Assembly (NCBI GenBank): GCA_029552245.1
Contig: JAKPDW010000027.1
Span: 38,808-102,807, forward strand
Source: Deltaproteobacteria bacterium
GTDB taxonomy: Bacteria > Desulfobacterota > Desulfomonilia > UBA1062
DNA length: 64,000 nucleotides
Reading direction: 5' to 3'
Part shown: one piece after another, positions 47,116 through 54,388 of the stretch
Numbering within the stretch: position 1 is the stretch's first letter
How the letters are laid out: each line of letters starts with the position of its first letter
The notes under the pieces: model-generated
Databases searched by the model: none
Told to the model about the DNA's origin: nothing
What the model saw: the letters and a program-made list of their open reading frames with translations, nothing else
Translations under genes and position numbers: made by a program

Positions 47116-48035
47116 GCGACCCTCCTGGCGGCCCTGAGCTTTGCGCTGCGGGCGCGGGGATTCGCCGCGATTTCCCCGGGGGAGGCGGTGACCGGCTTCT
47201 TCGTGACCCGCTCGAGGGCGAACCCGGCGGCGTCCGGTGACACCGGCGGCCGCCTGCCGGGGAAAGGCCTGCCCGCCTCGGGGGACATGAACCTCTTGAC
47301 GATGCGGTCTTCCAGGGAATGGAACGAGATGACCGCAAGCACCCCTCCCGGGTTGAGCAGGGACGCCGCCTTGGGGAGGAACTCGCTCAAGTTCTCCAGT
47401 TCCGCGTTCACCTCCATGCGGACGGCCTGGAACGTCTTCGTGGCGGGGTGGATCTTCCTCGGCCAGGAAGATCTCGGGATCGCCTCGCTCACCACCGATG
47501 CGAGCGTCGCCGTGGTCTCGATCGGCCTCGCCTCCACGATCCTTCTCGCGATCCTCTTGGCGAAGCGTTCCTCCCCGTATTCACGGATGATGCGGGCGAG
47601 CTCGCGCTCGTCGTAGCGGTTCACCACCTCGTGTGCCGTCACGCCCCTCGAGCGGTCGTACCTCATGTCCAGGGGGCCGTCCAGGGTGAACGAGAACCCC
47701 CTTTGGGCGTCGAGCAGGTCGCGACTGGACACGCCGAGATCGACGAGTATGCCGTCGAGGCCTTCCCAGCCCAGGCCGCTTGTGATCCGGTCGATGGACG
47801 TGTAGCTGCCGACGAAGAGGTGGGCCCTGCCGGCGTACCGGCCGAGCGACCTGCCCGCCCTCTCGACGGCTTCGCGGTCTACGTCGCAGCCGGCCAGCTC
47901 CCCGGACGGCGAGCTGGCCTCGAGGATGGCCGAGGCGTGGCCGCCATCCCCCAGGGTGCCGTCGAAATACCTGCCTCCATCGAAGGGTGCCATCAGCTCG
48001 ATGACCTCCTTGAGCAGGACGGGGACATGGACCAT
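47112..48035 (-). CDS. rsmH: 16S rRNA (cytosine1402-N4)-methyltransferase
   Basis: 307-residue SAM-dependent methyltransferase (formerly MraW). Starts HVPVLLKEVIELM, has the SAM motif YFDGTLGDGGHASAIL, DGILVDLGVSSRDLLDAQRGFSF and DMRYDR, and ends with ISFHSLEDRIVKRFM and NPRARSAKLRAARR. Four bases after mraZ. The ribosome binding site is weak (GTAGGA). Confidence 0.97.
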   Translation of the reverse strand: MVHVPVLLKEVIELMAPFDGGRYFDGTLGDGGHASAILEASSPSGELAGCDVDREAVERAGRSLGRYAGRAHLFVGSYTSIDRITSGLGWEGLDGILVDLGVSSRDLLDAQRGFSFTLDGPLDMRYDRSRGVTAHEVVNRYDERELARIIREYGEERFAKRIARRIVEARPIETTATLASVVSEAIPRSSWPRKIHPATKTFQAVRMEVNAELENLSEFLPKAASLLNPGGVLAVISFHSLEDRIVKRFMSPEAGRPFPGRRPPVSPDAAGFALERVTKKPVTASPGEIAANPRARSAKLRAARRVA

Positions 48036-48039
48036 GGTC

Positions 48040-48483
48040 CTACAGGCCGAAGGCCGCCAGGGCCTCGCGCGAGTTCCTGAGCTGTTCGAACGCGCCGGAC
48101 GTTTCGACGTCGTAGGTGTCGTTGTTCCAGATCTCGATGCGGTTGATCAGCCCGACGATCAGGCACTTCTTCTTCAGGCCCGCATACGATCTCAGGCTCA
48201 TGGGTATGAGGATCCTTCCCTGGGCGTCCACGGGGCAGTCTTCCGCAGACCCCACCACGTGCCTGATGAAGGCCATCTGGAGCCTGTCCATGGTGGAGAG
48301 GCCGGAGGCTATCTTCTCGAGCCTCTCCCAGCCCTCGGGCGTGAACACCCACAGGCAGGGGTCGACGCTCTTGGTGACGACGAAGTGGTCGGCCCCGCTC
48401 TCGTTCAGGAGTTCCCTGAACCTGGACGGTATGCTCAGCCGACCCTTCTCGTTGATGGTGTTGACGTGGTGACCTTTAAACAC
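48040..48483 (-). CDS. mraZ: Transcriptional regulator MraZ
   Basis: 147-residue AbrB-fold regulator with two SpoVT/AbrB-like halves. The first is FKGHHVNTINEKGRLSIPSRFRE and the second is CPVDAQGRILIPMSLRSYAGL. In other bacteria MraZ binds repeated GTGGG/TGGGA boxes in its own promoter and controls the dcw operon. GTG at 48483 is chosen because AGGGG is spaced 5 bases upstream and it gives the family N terminus; an ATG at 48489 is an alternative. It is the first gene of the cluster. Confidence 0.94.
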   Translation of the reverse strand: MFKGHHVNTINEKGRLSIPSRFRELLNESGADHFVVTKSVDPCLWVFTPEGWERLEKIASGLSTMDRLQMAFIRHVVGSAEDCPVDAQGRILIPMSLRSYAGLKKKCLIVGLINRIEIWNNDTYDVETSGAFEQLRNSREALAAFGL

Positions 48484-48508
48484 CCCCATCCCCTCGCATT
48501 GACACAAT

Positions 48509-48525
48509 ATGACACTTTATGTCAT
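48509..48525. promoter_or_regulatory. Inverted repeat at the dcw promoter
   Basis: ATGACA and TGTCAT form a perfect 6-bp inverted repeat around five bases (CTTTA), overlapping the -10 element and the expected start site of the mraZ promoter. A further half-site TGTCA is read on the minus strand just downstream (48501-48505). Operator function is inferred from position. Confidence 0.45.
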
Positions 48526-48551
48526 ATAAACGAAACACCTCATGAAGTCAA
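48523..48551 (-). promoter_or_regulatory. Promoter of the dcw cluster
   Basis: Minus strand TTGACT (48551-48546), a 17-base spacer and TATATG (48528-48523), about 40 bases before mraZ. Two direct CATGAAGT copies (48541 and 48553) overlap the -35 area. The region is markedly more AT-rich than its flanks. Confidence 0.65.
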
Positions 48552-48602
48552 CATGAAGTTGGTCGGTGGGGGAAGGGGTCAATGCACAGAATATAGCGCA
48601 GA

Positions 48603-49673
48603 ATGGGTGTGCATGGGAAAGTGGAAAAAAGTGTCATGGAAGACATCGTACTGGATGTTTGCACGCCCTTTGGCTATATGGGCTCCATGAACCTGGAGAC
48701 CTTCAGGGAGGTGTTGGAGCTCGCCCCCGTGGGGGTTCTGCTTGCGGACGAGCATGGTGGGGTCCTGTGGGCGAACGGCGCTGCGCTGGAGTTGTTGGGC
48801 ATATCCTGGCAGAACCTTCCCGAGCTGAACGTGGACGGGCTCATGGACGCCGACTCCCCCCGCAGGGAGACCATGACGCGCACCAAGGGGAACGAGCACG
48901 TCACGCTGAGGCTCATGAAGCGGACGATGAAGAACGGCATGTCGGTGGTGTTCCTGAGCGACATATCAGAGGTCCACAGGCTTCAGAGCGAGATCCTGAA
49001 GATGGACAAGCTCGCCTCCGTGGGCGAACTCACCTCGGGCATAGCGCACGAGATCAGGAACCCGCTGGCCGGCATCAAGACGACCGCCCAGGCACTCGAC
49101 CGCGAGCTCAACCCGCAGGATCCGCGCCGAGCCTATCTCTCGCGGATCATCGCGGAGATCGACAGGCTCAACAAGCTCCTCACGGGGTTCTTCGACTTCG
49201 CCAGGCCGCGCAAGCTGGCCCTCGTCTCCTGCGACCTCGCCAAGGTCGTGGAGGCCGCCCTGGGCATGGTGAAGGCCCATGCGAGAGAGAACAGGGTGAG
49301 GACCCTCGAGTTCTACCCCCGGGCGGAGGTCGCCGTGAAGGCCGACCCGAACCTCCTCCAGCAGGTGTTCATGAACGTGTTCCTCAACGCCATAGAGGCC
49401 ATGGAGTTCGGCGGGAGGATGGAAGTGCACGTCCTCGACAGGGGGAAGCACGTGGAGGTGGTGGTCTCGGACACGGGCAGGGGGGTGCCCGAGAACGTGC
49501 AAGGCAAGATCTTCGATCCCTTCTTCACGACCAAGCCCAAGGGCGTGGGCCTGGGGCTGTCCATCTCGTACAGGATCGTCAAGCAGCATGCGGGTGACAT
49601 CACGTTCGAGTCATCGCCCGGCGGGACGACCTTCATCATCACCCTGCCCAAGGACCCGGGCAAGGCGGGGTGA
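48603..49673 (+). CDS. PAS-domain sensor histidine kinase
   Basis: 356-residue soluble kinase. A PAS domain (about 30-125; EVLELAPVGVLLADEHGGVLWAN) precedes a HisKA domain with the phosphorylated histidine in SGIAHEIRNPLAGIK. The HATPase domain has NVFLNAIEAMEFGG (N box), VSDTGRGVPENVQGKIFDPFFTTK and GVGLGLSISYRIVKQH. The architecture resembles NtrB/AtoS-type kinases that signal to sigma54 activators. No response regulator adjoins. The start is uncertain: ATG at 48603, 48636 and 48687 all lack a good ribosome binding site. It is divergent from mraZ and 52 bases before tolQ. Confidence 0.88.
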   Translation: MGVHGKVEKSVMEDIVLDVCTPFGYMGSMNLETFREVLELAPVGVLLADEHGGVLWANGAALELLGISWQNLPELNVDGLMDADSPRRETMTRTKGNEHVTLRLMKRTMKNGMSVVFLSDISEVHRLQSEILKMDKLASVGELTSGIAHEIRNPLAGIKTTAQALDRELNPQDPRRAYLSRIIAEIDRLNKLLTGFFDFARPRKLALVSCDLAKVVEAALGMVKAHARENRVRTLEFYPRAEVAVKADPNLLQQVFMNVFLNAIEAMEFGGRMEVHVLDRGKHVEVVVSDTGRGVPENVQGKIFDPFFTTKPKGVGLGLSISYRIVKQHAGDITFESSPGGTTFIITLPKDPGKAG

Positions 49674-49725
49674 TCCGCGTCGGGGGTCTCTTGGCAAGGT
49701 ATTGAACAGCACAAGGAGGAATGAC

Positions 49726-50439
49726 ATGCCGCCTTTCGAGTCGAACGCTTATGCAGCAGGAGTCCAGTTCAAGGGAGGGCTCGCCACCATGATCGTGGAC
49801 GCCGATCCCGTGGTAAAGCTCGTGCTGCTGGTTCTCGTCGTGTTCTCCGTCTTCTCGTGGGGCATCATCATCCAGAAGTGGGTCACGCTCTCGCGGGCAA
49901 GGAAGAGGGCGCACGGCATCCTCGAAGCCGCGATGGGCGCTTCCGGCCTGGCCAAGATCAAGGACGCCGCGACCAAGGCAGGGGAGTGCCCCCTGGCCCA
50001 CGTGCTCGCGGAGGGCATGGACGAGCTCGCGAGGCTCACGGCCAGGGCGGGCGCCATCAGCCAGCCCATGCTCGAGAACGTGGACGCCAGGCTCATGAAC
50101 GCGTCTGCCAGGCAGGTCATGGCCCTGTCCCACGGTCTGGGTTTTCTGGCCAGCATCAGCAACGCGAGCCCGTTCATCGGGCTGTTCGGAACGGTCTGGG
50201 GCATCATGGACTCGTTCAGGCACATCGGGATCATGGGGTCCGCCAACCTCGCCACCGTCGCGCCGGGCATCTCCGAGGCGCTCGTGGCCACAGCGGCGGG
50301 CCTCTTCGTGGCCATACCGGCCACGCTCTTCTACAACTACTTCACGAGCCTCGTCACGACCTCTTCCGGCCAGATGGACCAGTTCCGGGTCGATCTCGTG
50401 AACCTCCTGCGCAGGGGGGCCTTCCATGCAGACAAATAA
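49726..50439 (+). CDS. tolQ: Tol-Pal/ExbB-type proton channel subunit TolQ
   Basis: 237-residue inner membrane protein with three membrane helices (about 25-46, 130-158 and 175-197). Signature phrases are VFSVFSWGIIIQKW and SNASPFIGLFGTVWGIMDSF, then APGISEALVATAAGLFVAIPATLFYNYF. With TolR it uses the proton gradient to energise TolA. AAGGAGGA precedes the ATG. Context with tolR, tolA, tolB and pal favours TolQ over ExbB or MotA. It overlaps tolR by 14 bases. Confidence 0.95.
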   Translation: MPPFESNAYAAGVQFKGGLATMIVDADPVVKLVLLVLVVFSVFSWGIIIQKWVTLSRARKRAHGILEAAMGASGLAKIKDAATKAGECPLAHVLAEGMDELARLTARAGAISQPMLENVDARLMNASARQVMALSHGLGFLASISNASPFIGLFGTVWGIMDSFRHIGIMGSANLATVAPGISEALVATAAGLFVAIPATLFYNYFTSLVTTSSGQMDQFRVDLVNLLRRGAFHADK

Positions 50440-50833
50440 ACCCAGGACCTTCCTTGCGGAAATCAACGTCACGCCGTTCGTCGACGTGATGCTCGTGCTC
50501 CTCATCATCTTCATGGTGTCCGCGCCCATGATGAAGGAGGGCATGAAGGTCGACCTCCCCGAGGCGGAGGCCAGGGCCCTGGGCGAGACCCAGGACCTCG
50601 TGATCACCGTGGGGCCCGAGGGGACCATAGACATCAACGGGTCCAAGGTCGAGCTCGAGCGTCTCGGGATGATCCTCGGCCAGGTGAAGGAGCAGAGGAA
50701 CGTGGACGCGGTGTACCTCCAGGCGGACAGGTCGATCCCCTACGGCTTCGTGGTGAAGGTCATGTCCGTCGTGAGATCCGCGGGCCTGACGAGGATCGGC
50801 CTGGTGACGCAGCCGCCTGTCGGTCAGCGGTGA
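50426..50833 (+). CDS. tolR: Tol-Pal/ExbD-type subunit TolR
   Basis: 135-residue protein with a short cytoplasmic tail and one membrane helix carrying the proton-translocating aspartate in INVTPFVDVMLVLLIIF. The periplasmic domain contains QADRSIPYGFVVKVM. Length and motif order are standard. The start overlaps tolQ. Confidence 0.95.
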   Translation: MQTNKPRTFLAEINVTPFVDVMLVLLIIFMVSAPMMKEGMKVDLPEAEARALGETQDLVITVGPEGTIDINGSKVELERLGMILGQVKEQRNVDAVYLQADRSIPYGFVVKVMSVVRSAGLTRIGLVTQPPVGQR

Positions 50834-50848
50834 AGGCGACGGGGTGCG

Positions 50849-51556
50849 ATGGGGAGATACCTTGCCATCTCGGTAGGGTGCCACGCCGTGATCCTCCTGG
50901 CGTTCTTGGGGTTCGTGTGGTCGGGCCCCTCGGCCGACTCCCAGGGTGTCTACGAGGTGGAGATCGTCGCGGGAGGACCTTCGGGCGAGGCTGCGGCGGA
51001 CCTCGGCGGGGCGGCGGCTGGGGCGCCCGGCAAGAGGTTCGTCTACTCGAGGACCGGCAGGGCGGTCTCGATCGGCGAGGTGGCCAAGGAAAGGGCAGGG
51101 AAGGAGAAGGGCCCGGAACTGGACGTGTCCCGTGAGGTCCCCCGGTCGGCCGAAGGCCCGGAGGATGCGGGCAACGTGTCGGACCTCATCAGGACCCCCA
51201 CGGGGTCTCAACCAGGCGCAGGCTCGCCGGGGCCCGCAGGCGGTGGAGGGGCGGCGGCCATCGCCGTGTGGAAGAGACGGGTCAGGGGGATGGTCGAGGC
51301 CGTCTGGAGGACCCCTCCCGAGATAGAGGCGGTGGACGTGACCCTGAAGACCACGTACCTTCTCAGGGTGGACCGCTCGGGGGAGCTCATCCAGAAGAGG
51401 CTTTTGGTGTCGTCGGGGAACGCGCCGTTCGACCGCTCGGTGCTCGTGGCCCTGGGCAGGATACAGAGGCTGCCCCCGCCTCCTCTCGCCCTCATCGCGG
51501 GCGGCGACTGGGTGGAGGTCACGATGTCTTTCACGCCGCCGAAAGGAGCGCAATGA
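50849..51556 (+). CDS. tolA: TolA-like protein with TonB-type C-terminal domain
   Basis: 235-residue envelope-spanning protein. An N-terminal membrane anchor with the SH-like motif GCHAVILLAFLGFVW (about 8-25) is followed by a Gly/Ala/Pro-rich low-complexity spacer (about 35-145). The C-terminal TonB/TolA domain starts at WKRRVRGMVEAVWRTPPEI and includes LRVDRSGELIQKRLLVSSGNAPFDRSV. It is shorter than E. coli TolA because the helical middle domain is replaced by the spacer. It overlaps tolB by 4 bases. Confidence 0.88.
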   Translation: MGRYLAISVGCHAVILLAFLGFVWSGPSADSQGVYEVEIVAGGPSGEAAADLGGAAAGAPGKRFVYSRTGRAVSIGEVAKERAGKEKGPELDVSREVPRSAEGPEDAGNVSDLIRTPTGSQPGAGSPGPAGGGGAAAIAVWKRRVRGMVEAVWRTPPEIEAVDVTLKTTYLLRVDRSGELIQKRLLVSSGNAPFDRSVLVALGRIQRLPPPPLALIAGGDWVEVTMSFTPPKGAQ

Positions 51557-52845
51557 AGATCGCCCGAAAGAGCAGGATCGTGTTTTTCTTGTTCCTCGTT
51601 GCCTGTGCGTTGCAGGCCACGGGTTCGGCCCAGCAGGTGCACATCGACGTGGAGGCGCCCGGGTTCGCGAGGCTCAAGGTCGCGATGCCGCCGTTCGCCG
51701 GCGACCCCGCCACGGCGCAGTCCCTCTGGAAGGTGTGCGCCAGGGACCTCGCCATCACCGGGTTGTTCGACGTCATAGACCCCGCGTCGTACGTGAACCC
51801 CGCACCCGCACCCAGGATAGCCCTCCAGTCGCTCAAGGACTACGCGCTCATCGGCGCGGACTACGCGGTGGCGGCCATGGTCACCATCCAGGACGGGGCC
51901 GTGCGCGTGAGATTCCACATGGTTGAGGTGTCCACCGCCACCGTGGTGGACGACACCCTGTACACGGCGAGCGCAGGTGAGCCCCACCGCGCCGTGCACG
52001 CCTTCATGAACAGGCTCCTGAAGGAGAAGTTCGGCCTCGAGCCGTTGTTTGCGAGCAGGATCGCCTGCATCAGGAAGACGGACAAGGTCAAGCAGCTCCA
52101 CCTCATGTGGTGCGACGGGACTGGCCAGGTGACGGTCAAGGGAGGCGGCGGCCTCGTGCTCAACCCCGCCTGGTCGCCGGACGGCCGCTCGATCGCGCTC
52201 GTGAGCTACTACCGCAACAACCCGGACCTCTTCCTCTTCGACAGGGCCTCCTACAGGCTCAGGCTCGTATCCGGCGAGAGGGGGATCAACACCTCGCCCG
52301 CGTTCCACCCCTCGGGCGCCTCCCTCGGGGTGACCCTGTCCGTGGACGGCAACCCGGAGATCTACCTGCTCGACCTCGCGACGAGGGCGAGGACCAGGCT
52401 CACCAACAGCTGGGCGACCGACACCTCGCCCTCGTTCTCGCCCGACGGTTCTATGATGGCCTTCTGTTCCTCGAGGGCGGGCAACCCCAACATCTTCATC
52501 ATGAACCTGGCCACCAGGGATGCGAGGAGGCTGAGTTTCGAGGGGAAGTACAACACGGAACCCTCGTTCTCGCCCAAGGGGGACCTCGTGGCGTTCTCGC
52601 ACCTGGGCTCGGACGGAAGGTACCGGATAGCCCTGGTGAAGCCCGACGGCTCGGGCTTCAGGGTGCTCAAGGGATCGGGCAGGGGGGACGAGTCGCCGTC
52701 GTTCTCTCCCGATGGGAGGCTGATCGCCTTCGCGTCCGCGGATGGCAACATATACGTGACGGACCTTTCGGGATCGATCGCGATACCCCTGACCTCGGGC
52801 GGGGGTTACTCGGAGCCCTCGTGGTCGCCGATCCTGAAGGAGTGA
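51553..52845 (+). CDS. tolB: Tol-Pal system beta-propeller protein TolB
   Basis: 430-residue periplasmic protein. Signal peptide about 1-26 (ending TGSAQ), N-terminal alpha/beta domain (about 30-180) and a six-bladed propeller with repeated SPDGxxIAF-type phrases (NPAWSPDGRSIALVS, SPSFSPDGSMMAFCSS, EPSFSPKGDLVAFS, SPSFSPDGRLIAFAS). It shuttles between TolA and Pal. AAAGGAG precedes the ATG. Confidence 0.96.
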   Translation: MKIARKSRIVFFLFLVACALQATGSAQQVHIDVEAPGFARLKVAMPPFAGDPATAQSLWKVCARDLAITGLFDVIDPASYVNPAPAPRIALQSLKDYALIGADYAVAAMVTIQDGAVRVRFHMVEVSTATVVDDTLYTASAGEPHRAVHAFMNRLLKEKFGLEPLFASRIACIRKTDKVKQLHLMWCDGTGQVTVKGGGGLVLNPAWSPDGRSIALVSYYRNNPDLFLFDRASYRLRLVSGERGINTSPAFHPSGASLGVTLSVDGNPEIYLLDLATRARTRLTNSWATDTSPSFSPDGSMMAFCSSRAGNPNIFIMNLATRDARRLSFEGKYNTEPSFSPKGDLVAFSHLGSDGRYRIALVKPDGSGFRVLKGSGRGDESPSFSPDGRLIAFASADGNIYVTDLSGSIAIPLTSGGGYSEPSWSPILKE

Positions 52846-52925
52846 TGGTCCCGAGTGATTGGTTCTTGACCTAAGGCGGCGTTCGGATAGAGTACGATCA
52901 TACATCGAGGGGGAGGAACACGGAT

Positions 52926-53519
52926 ATGAACGAGAAAAGGAACGGGAAGAGGACGGCGGCGGGAACGGTGATCCTTGGCATCCTGGCGGCGCTTGCCGCA
53001 ACGCTTCTGCTCACGGGGTGCCCCAAGAAGGCGGTGGCGCCCGTCGCCCCGGAGACGCCCTCCGCCGTGCAGCCGCAGGCCCCCGAGGAGGCCCCGGGCG
53101 AGCCGGTCATGCGGGTGGAGCCGGCGCTCGAGGGCGCGGGCAGGGCGGCCGGGACCACGAGCGCCCAGGCCGTCTCCGCCATCGAGGAGACCGACATCTT
53201 CTTCGAGTTCGACAGCTTCGACCTCTCACCCACGGCCAAGAAGACGCTCGCGGACAAGGCCGCCTACCTGAAGGCCCACCAGGGTATCAAGGTGCAGATC
53301 GAGGGCCACTGCGACGAGAGGGGCACCGTGGAGTACAACCTCGCCCTGGGAGAGAGGCGCGCGAAGGCGGCCTACGAGTACCTCGTCTTTCTCGGGGTCG
53401 ACCCGAAGAGGCTCTCCATCGTCAGCTACGGCGAGGAGAGGCCGGTCGATCCGGGGCACAACGAGGAGGCCTGGGCGAAGAACAGGCGCGCCCACTTCGC
53501 GGTCAGCCAGGGGTATTGA
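52926..53519 (+). CDS. pal: Peptidoglycan-associated lipoprotein
   Basis: 197-residue outer membrane lipoprotein. The signal sequence ends in the lipobox LLTGC (Cys32). A Pro/Ala-rich linker (about 35-80) is followed by an OmpA-like domain with [34 protein letters not shown] and the terminal RRAHFAV, which together bind peptidoglycan diaminopimelate. GGAGG lies upstream of the ATG. Confidence 0.96.
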   Translation: MNEKRNGKRTAAGTVILGILAALAATLLLTGCPKKAVAPVAPETPSAVQPQAPEEAPGEPVMRVEPALEGAGRAAGTTSAQAVSAIEETDIFFEFDSFDLSPTAKKTLADKAAYLKAHQGIKVQIEGHCDERGTVEYNLALGERRAKAAYEYLVFLGVDPKRLSIVSYGEERPVDPGHNEEAWAKNRRAHFAVSQGY

Positions 53520-53521
53520 CC

Positions 53522-54271
53522 ATGAATCGGCTCTTGGTTGCGGCGATCGTTGCGCTCGCTGTAGCGGGCTGCGCCACGCAGCGCGACCTCGACAACCTGA
53601 AGTTCCAGGTGGACACGCTCCAGTCGCGCCTGAGCGCGGCCGAGGCCAGGCTCGGCGAGAAGGAGAAACTGATCGACCAGAGCCTCAGGCAGCAGGGCGA
53701 GCTGCAGAACAGGTACTCCGAGCTCCAGAACCAGATCTTCTCGCTCGAGGGTTCCCTGGACGAGGTGAAGGTCTCCGCGGGGCTGACGCCCGCAGGCGGC
53801 GGCGAGTCCAGGATCTCGGCGCTCGAGAAGGAGGTGCGTGCGCTCAAGGAGATGGTCCAGGGCGGCGCGGCGGTCCAGCAGCAGGGGGCCGCCAGGAGCC
53901 TCTTCGACACGGGCATGGAGAAGTTCACCTCGGGGAAATTCCAGGAGGCGCTGGCCGATTTCAAGGCATTCCTGGGCAAGAACCCCGAGCAGTCCCTGGC
54001 GGGAGAGGCCTACTTCTTCATGGGGGAGGCGCTGTTCTCGCTCGGCAGGTACGACGACGCGGTCTTGAGCTACGACACCGTGGTGAAGAAGTTCAAGAAC
54101 AGCGGCAGGATTCCCGATGCATTGTACAAGGAGGGCCTCGCCTTCGAAAAGATGGGCGACAGGGAGACGGGCGAGATCATCTGGCAGCAGCTCCTCAAGG
54201 AGTATCCGAAGACGGAGGCCGCATCGAAGGCGAGGGAGGCAATGAAGGCCAGGAAGCCCGGCAAGGGGTAG
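53522..54271 (+). CDS. cpoB: Tol-Pal accessory protein CpoB/YbgF-like, lipoprotein form
   Basis: 249-residue periplasmic protein. The N terminus carries a lipobox-like VAGC (Cys17), so unlike E. coli CpoB it is probably lipid-anchored. A coiled coil (about 20-85) mediates trimerisation, and three TPRs (about 125-240; SLFDTGMEKFTSGKFQEAL, AYFFMGEALFSLGRYDDAV) follow. In E. coli CpoB coordinates PBP1B with Tol energy; that role is assumed here from position. Two bases after pal. Confidence 0.9.
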   Translation: MNRLLVAAIVALAVAGCATQRDLDNLKFQVDTLQSRLSAAEARLGEKEKLIDQSLRQQGELQNRYSELQNQIFSLEGSLDEVKVSAGLTPAGGGESRISALEKEVRALKEMVQGGAAVQQQGAARSLFDTGMEKFTSGKFQEALADFKAFLGKNPEQSLAGEAYFFMGEALFSLGRYDDAVLSYDTVVKKFKNSGRIPDALYKEGLAFEKMGDRETGEIIWQQLLKEYPKTEAASKAREAMKARKPGKG

Positions 54272-54388
54272 GCCGCCTCAAGGCGCCGGAGGTGAAGGGG
54301 CGCCCTGCGTGCGCCGTGGCGTTGGGTTGGAGTGTCGCCCGCGGGAGGGTTCCCCGGGTGACGTTGAGAAGGGAAGAAAGGGGGTTTC

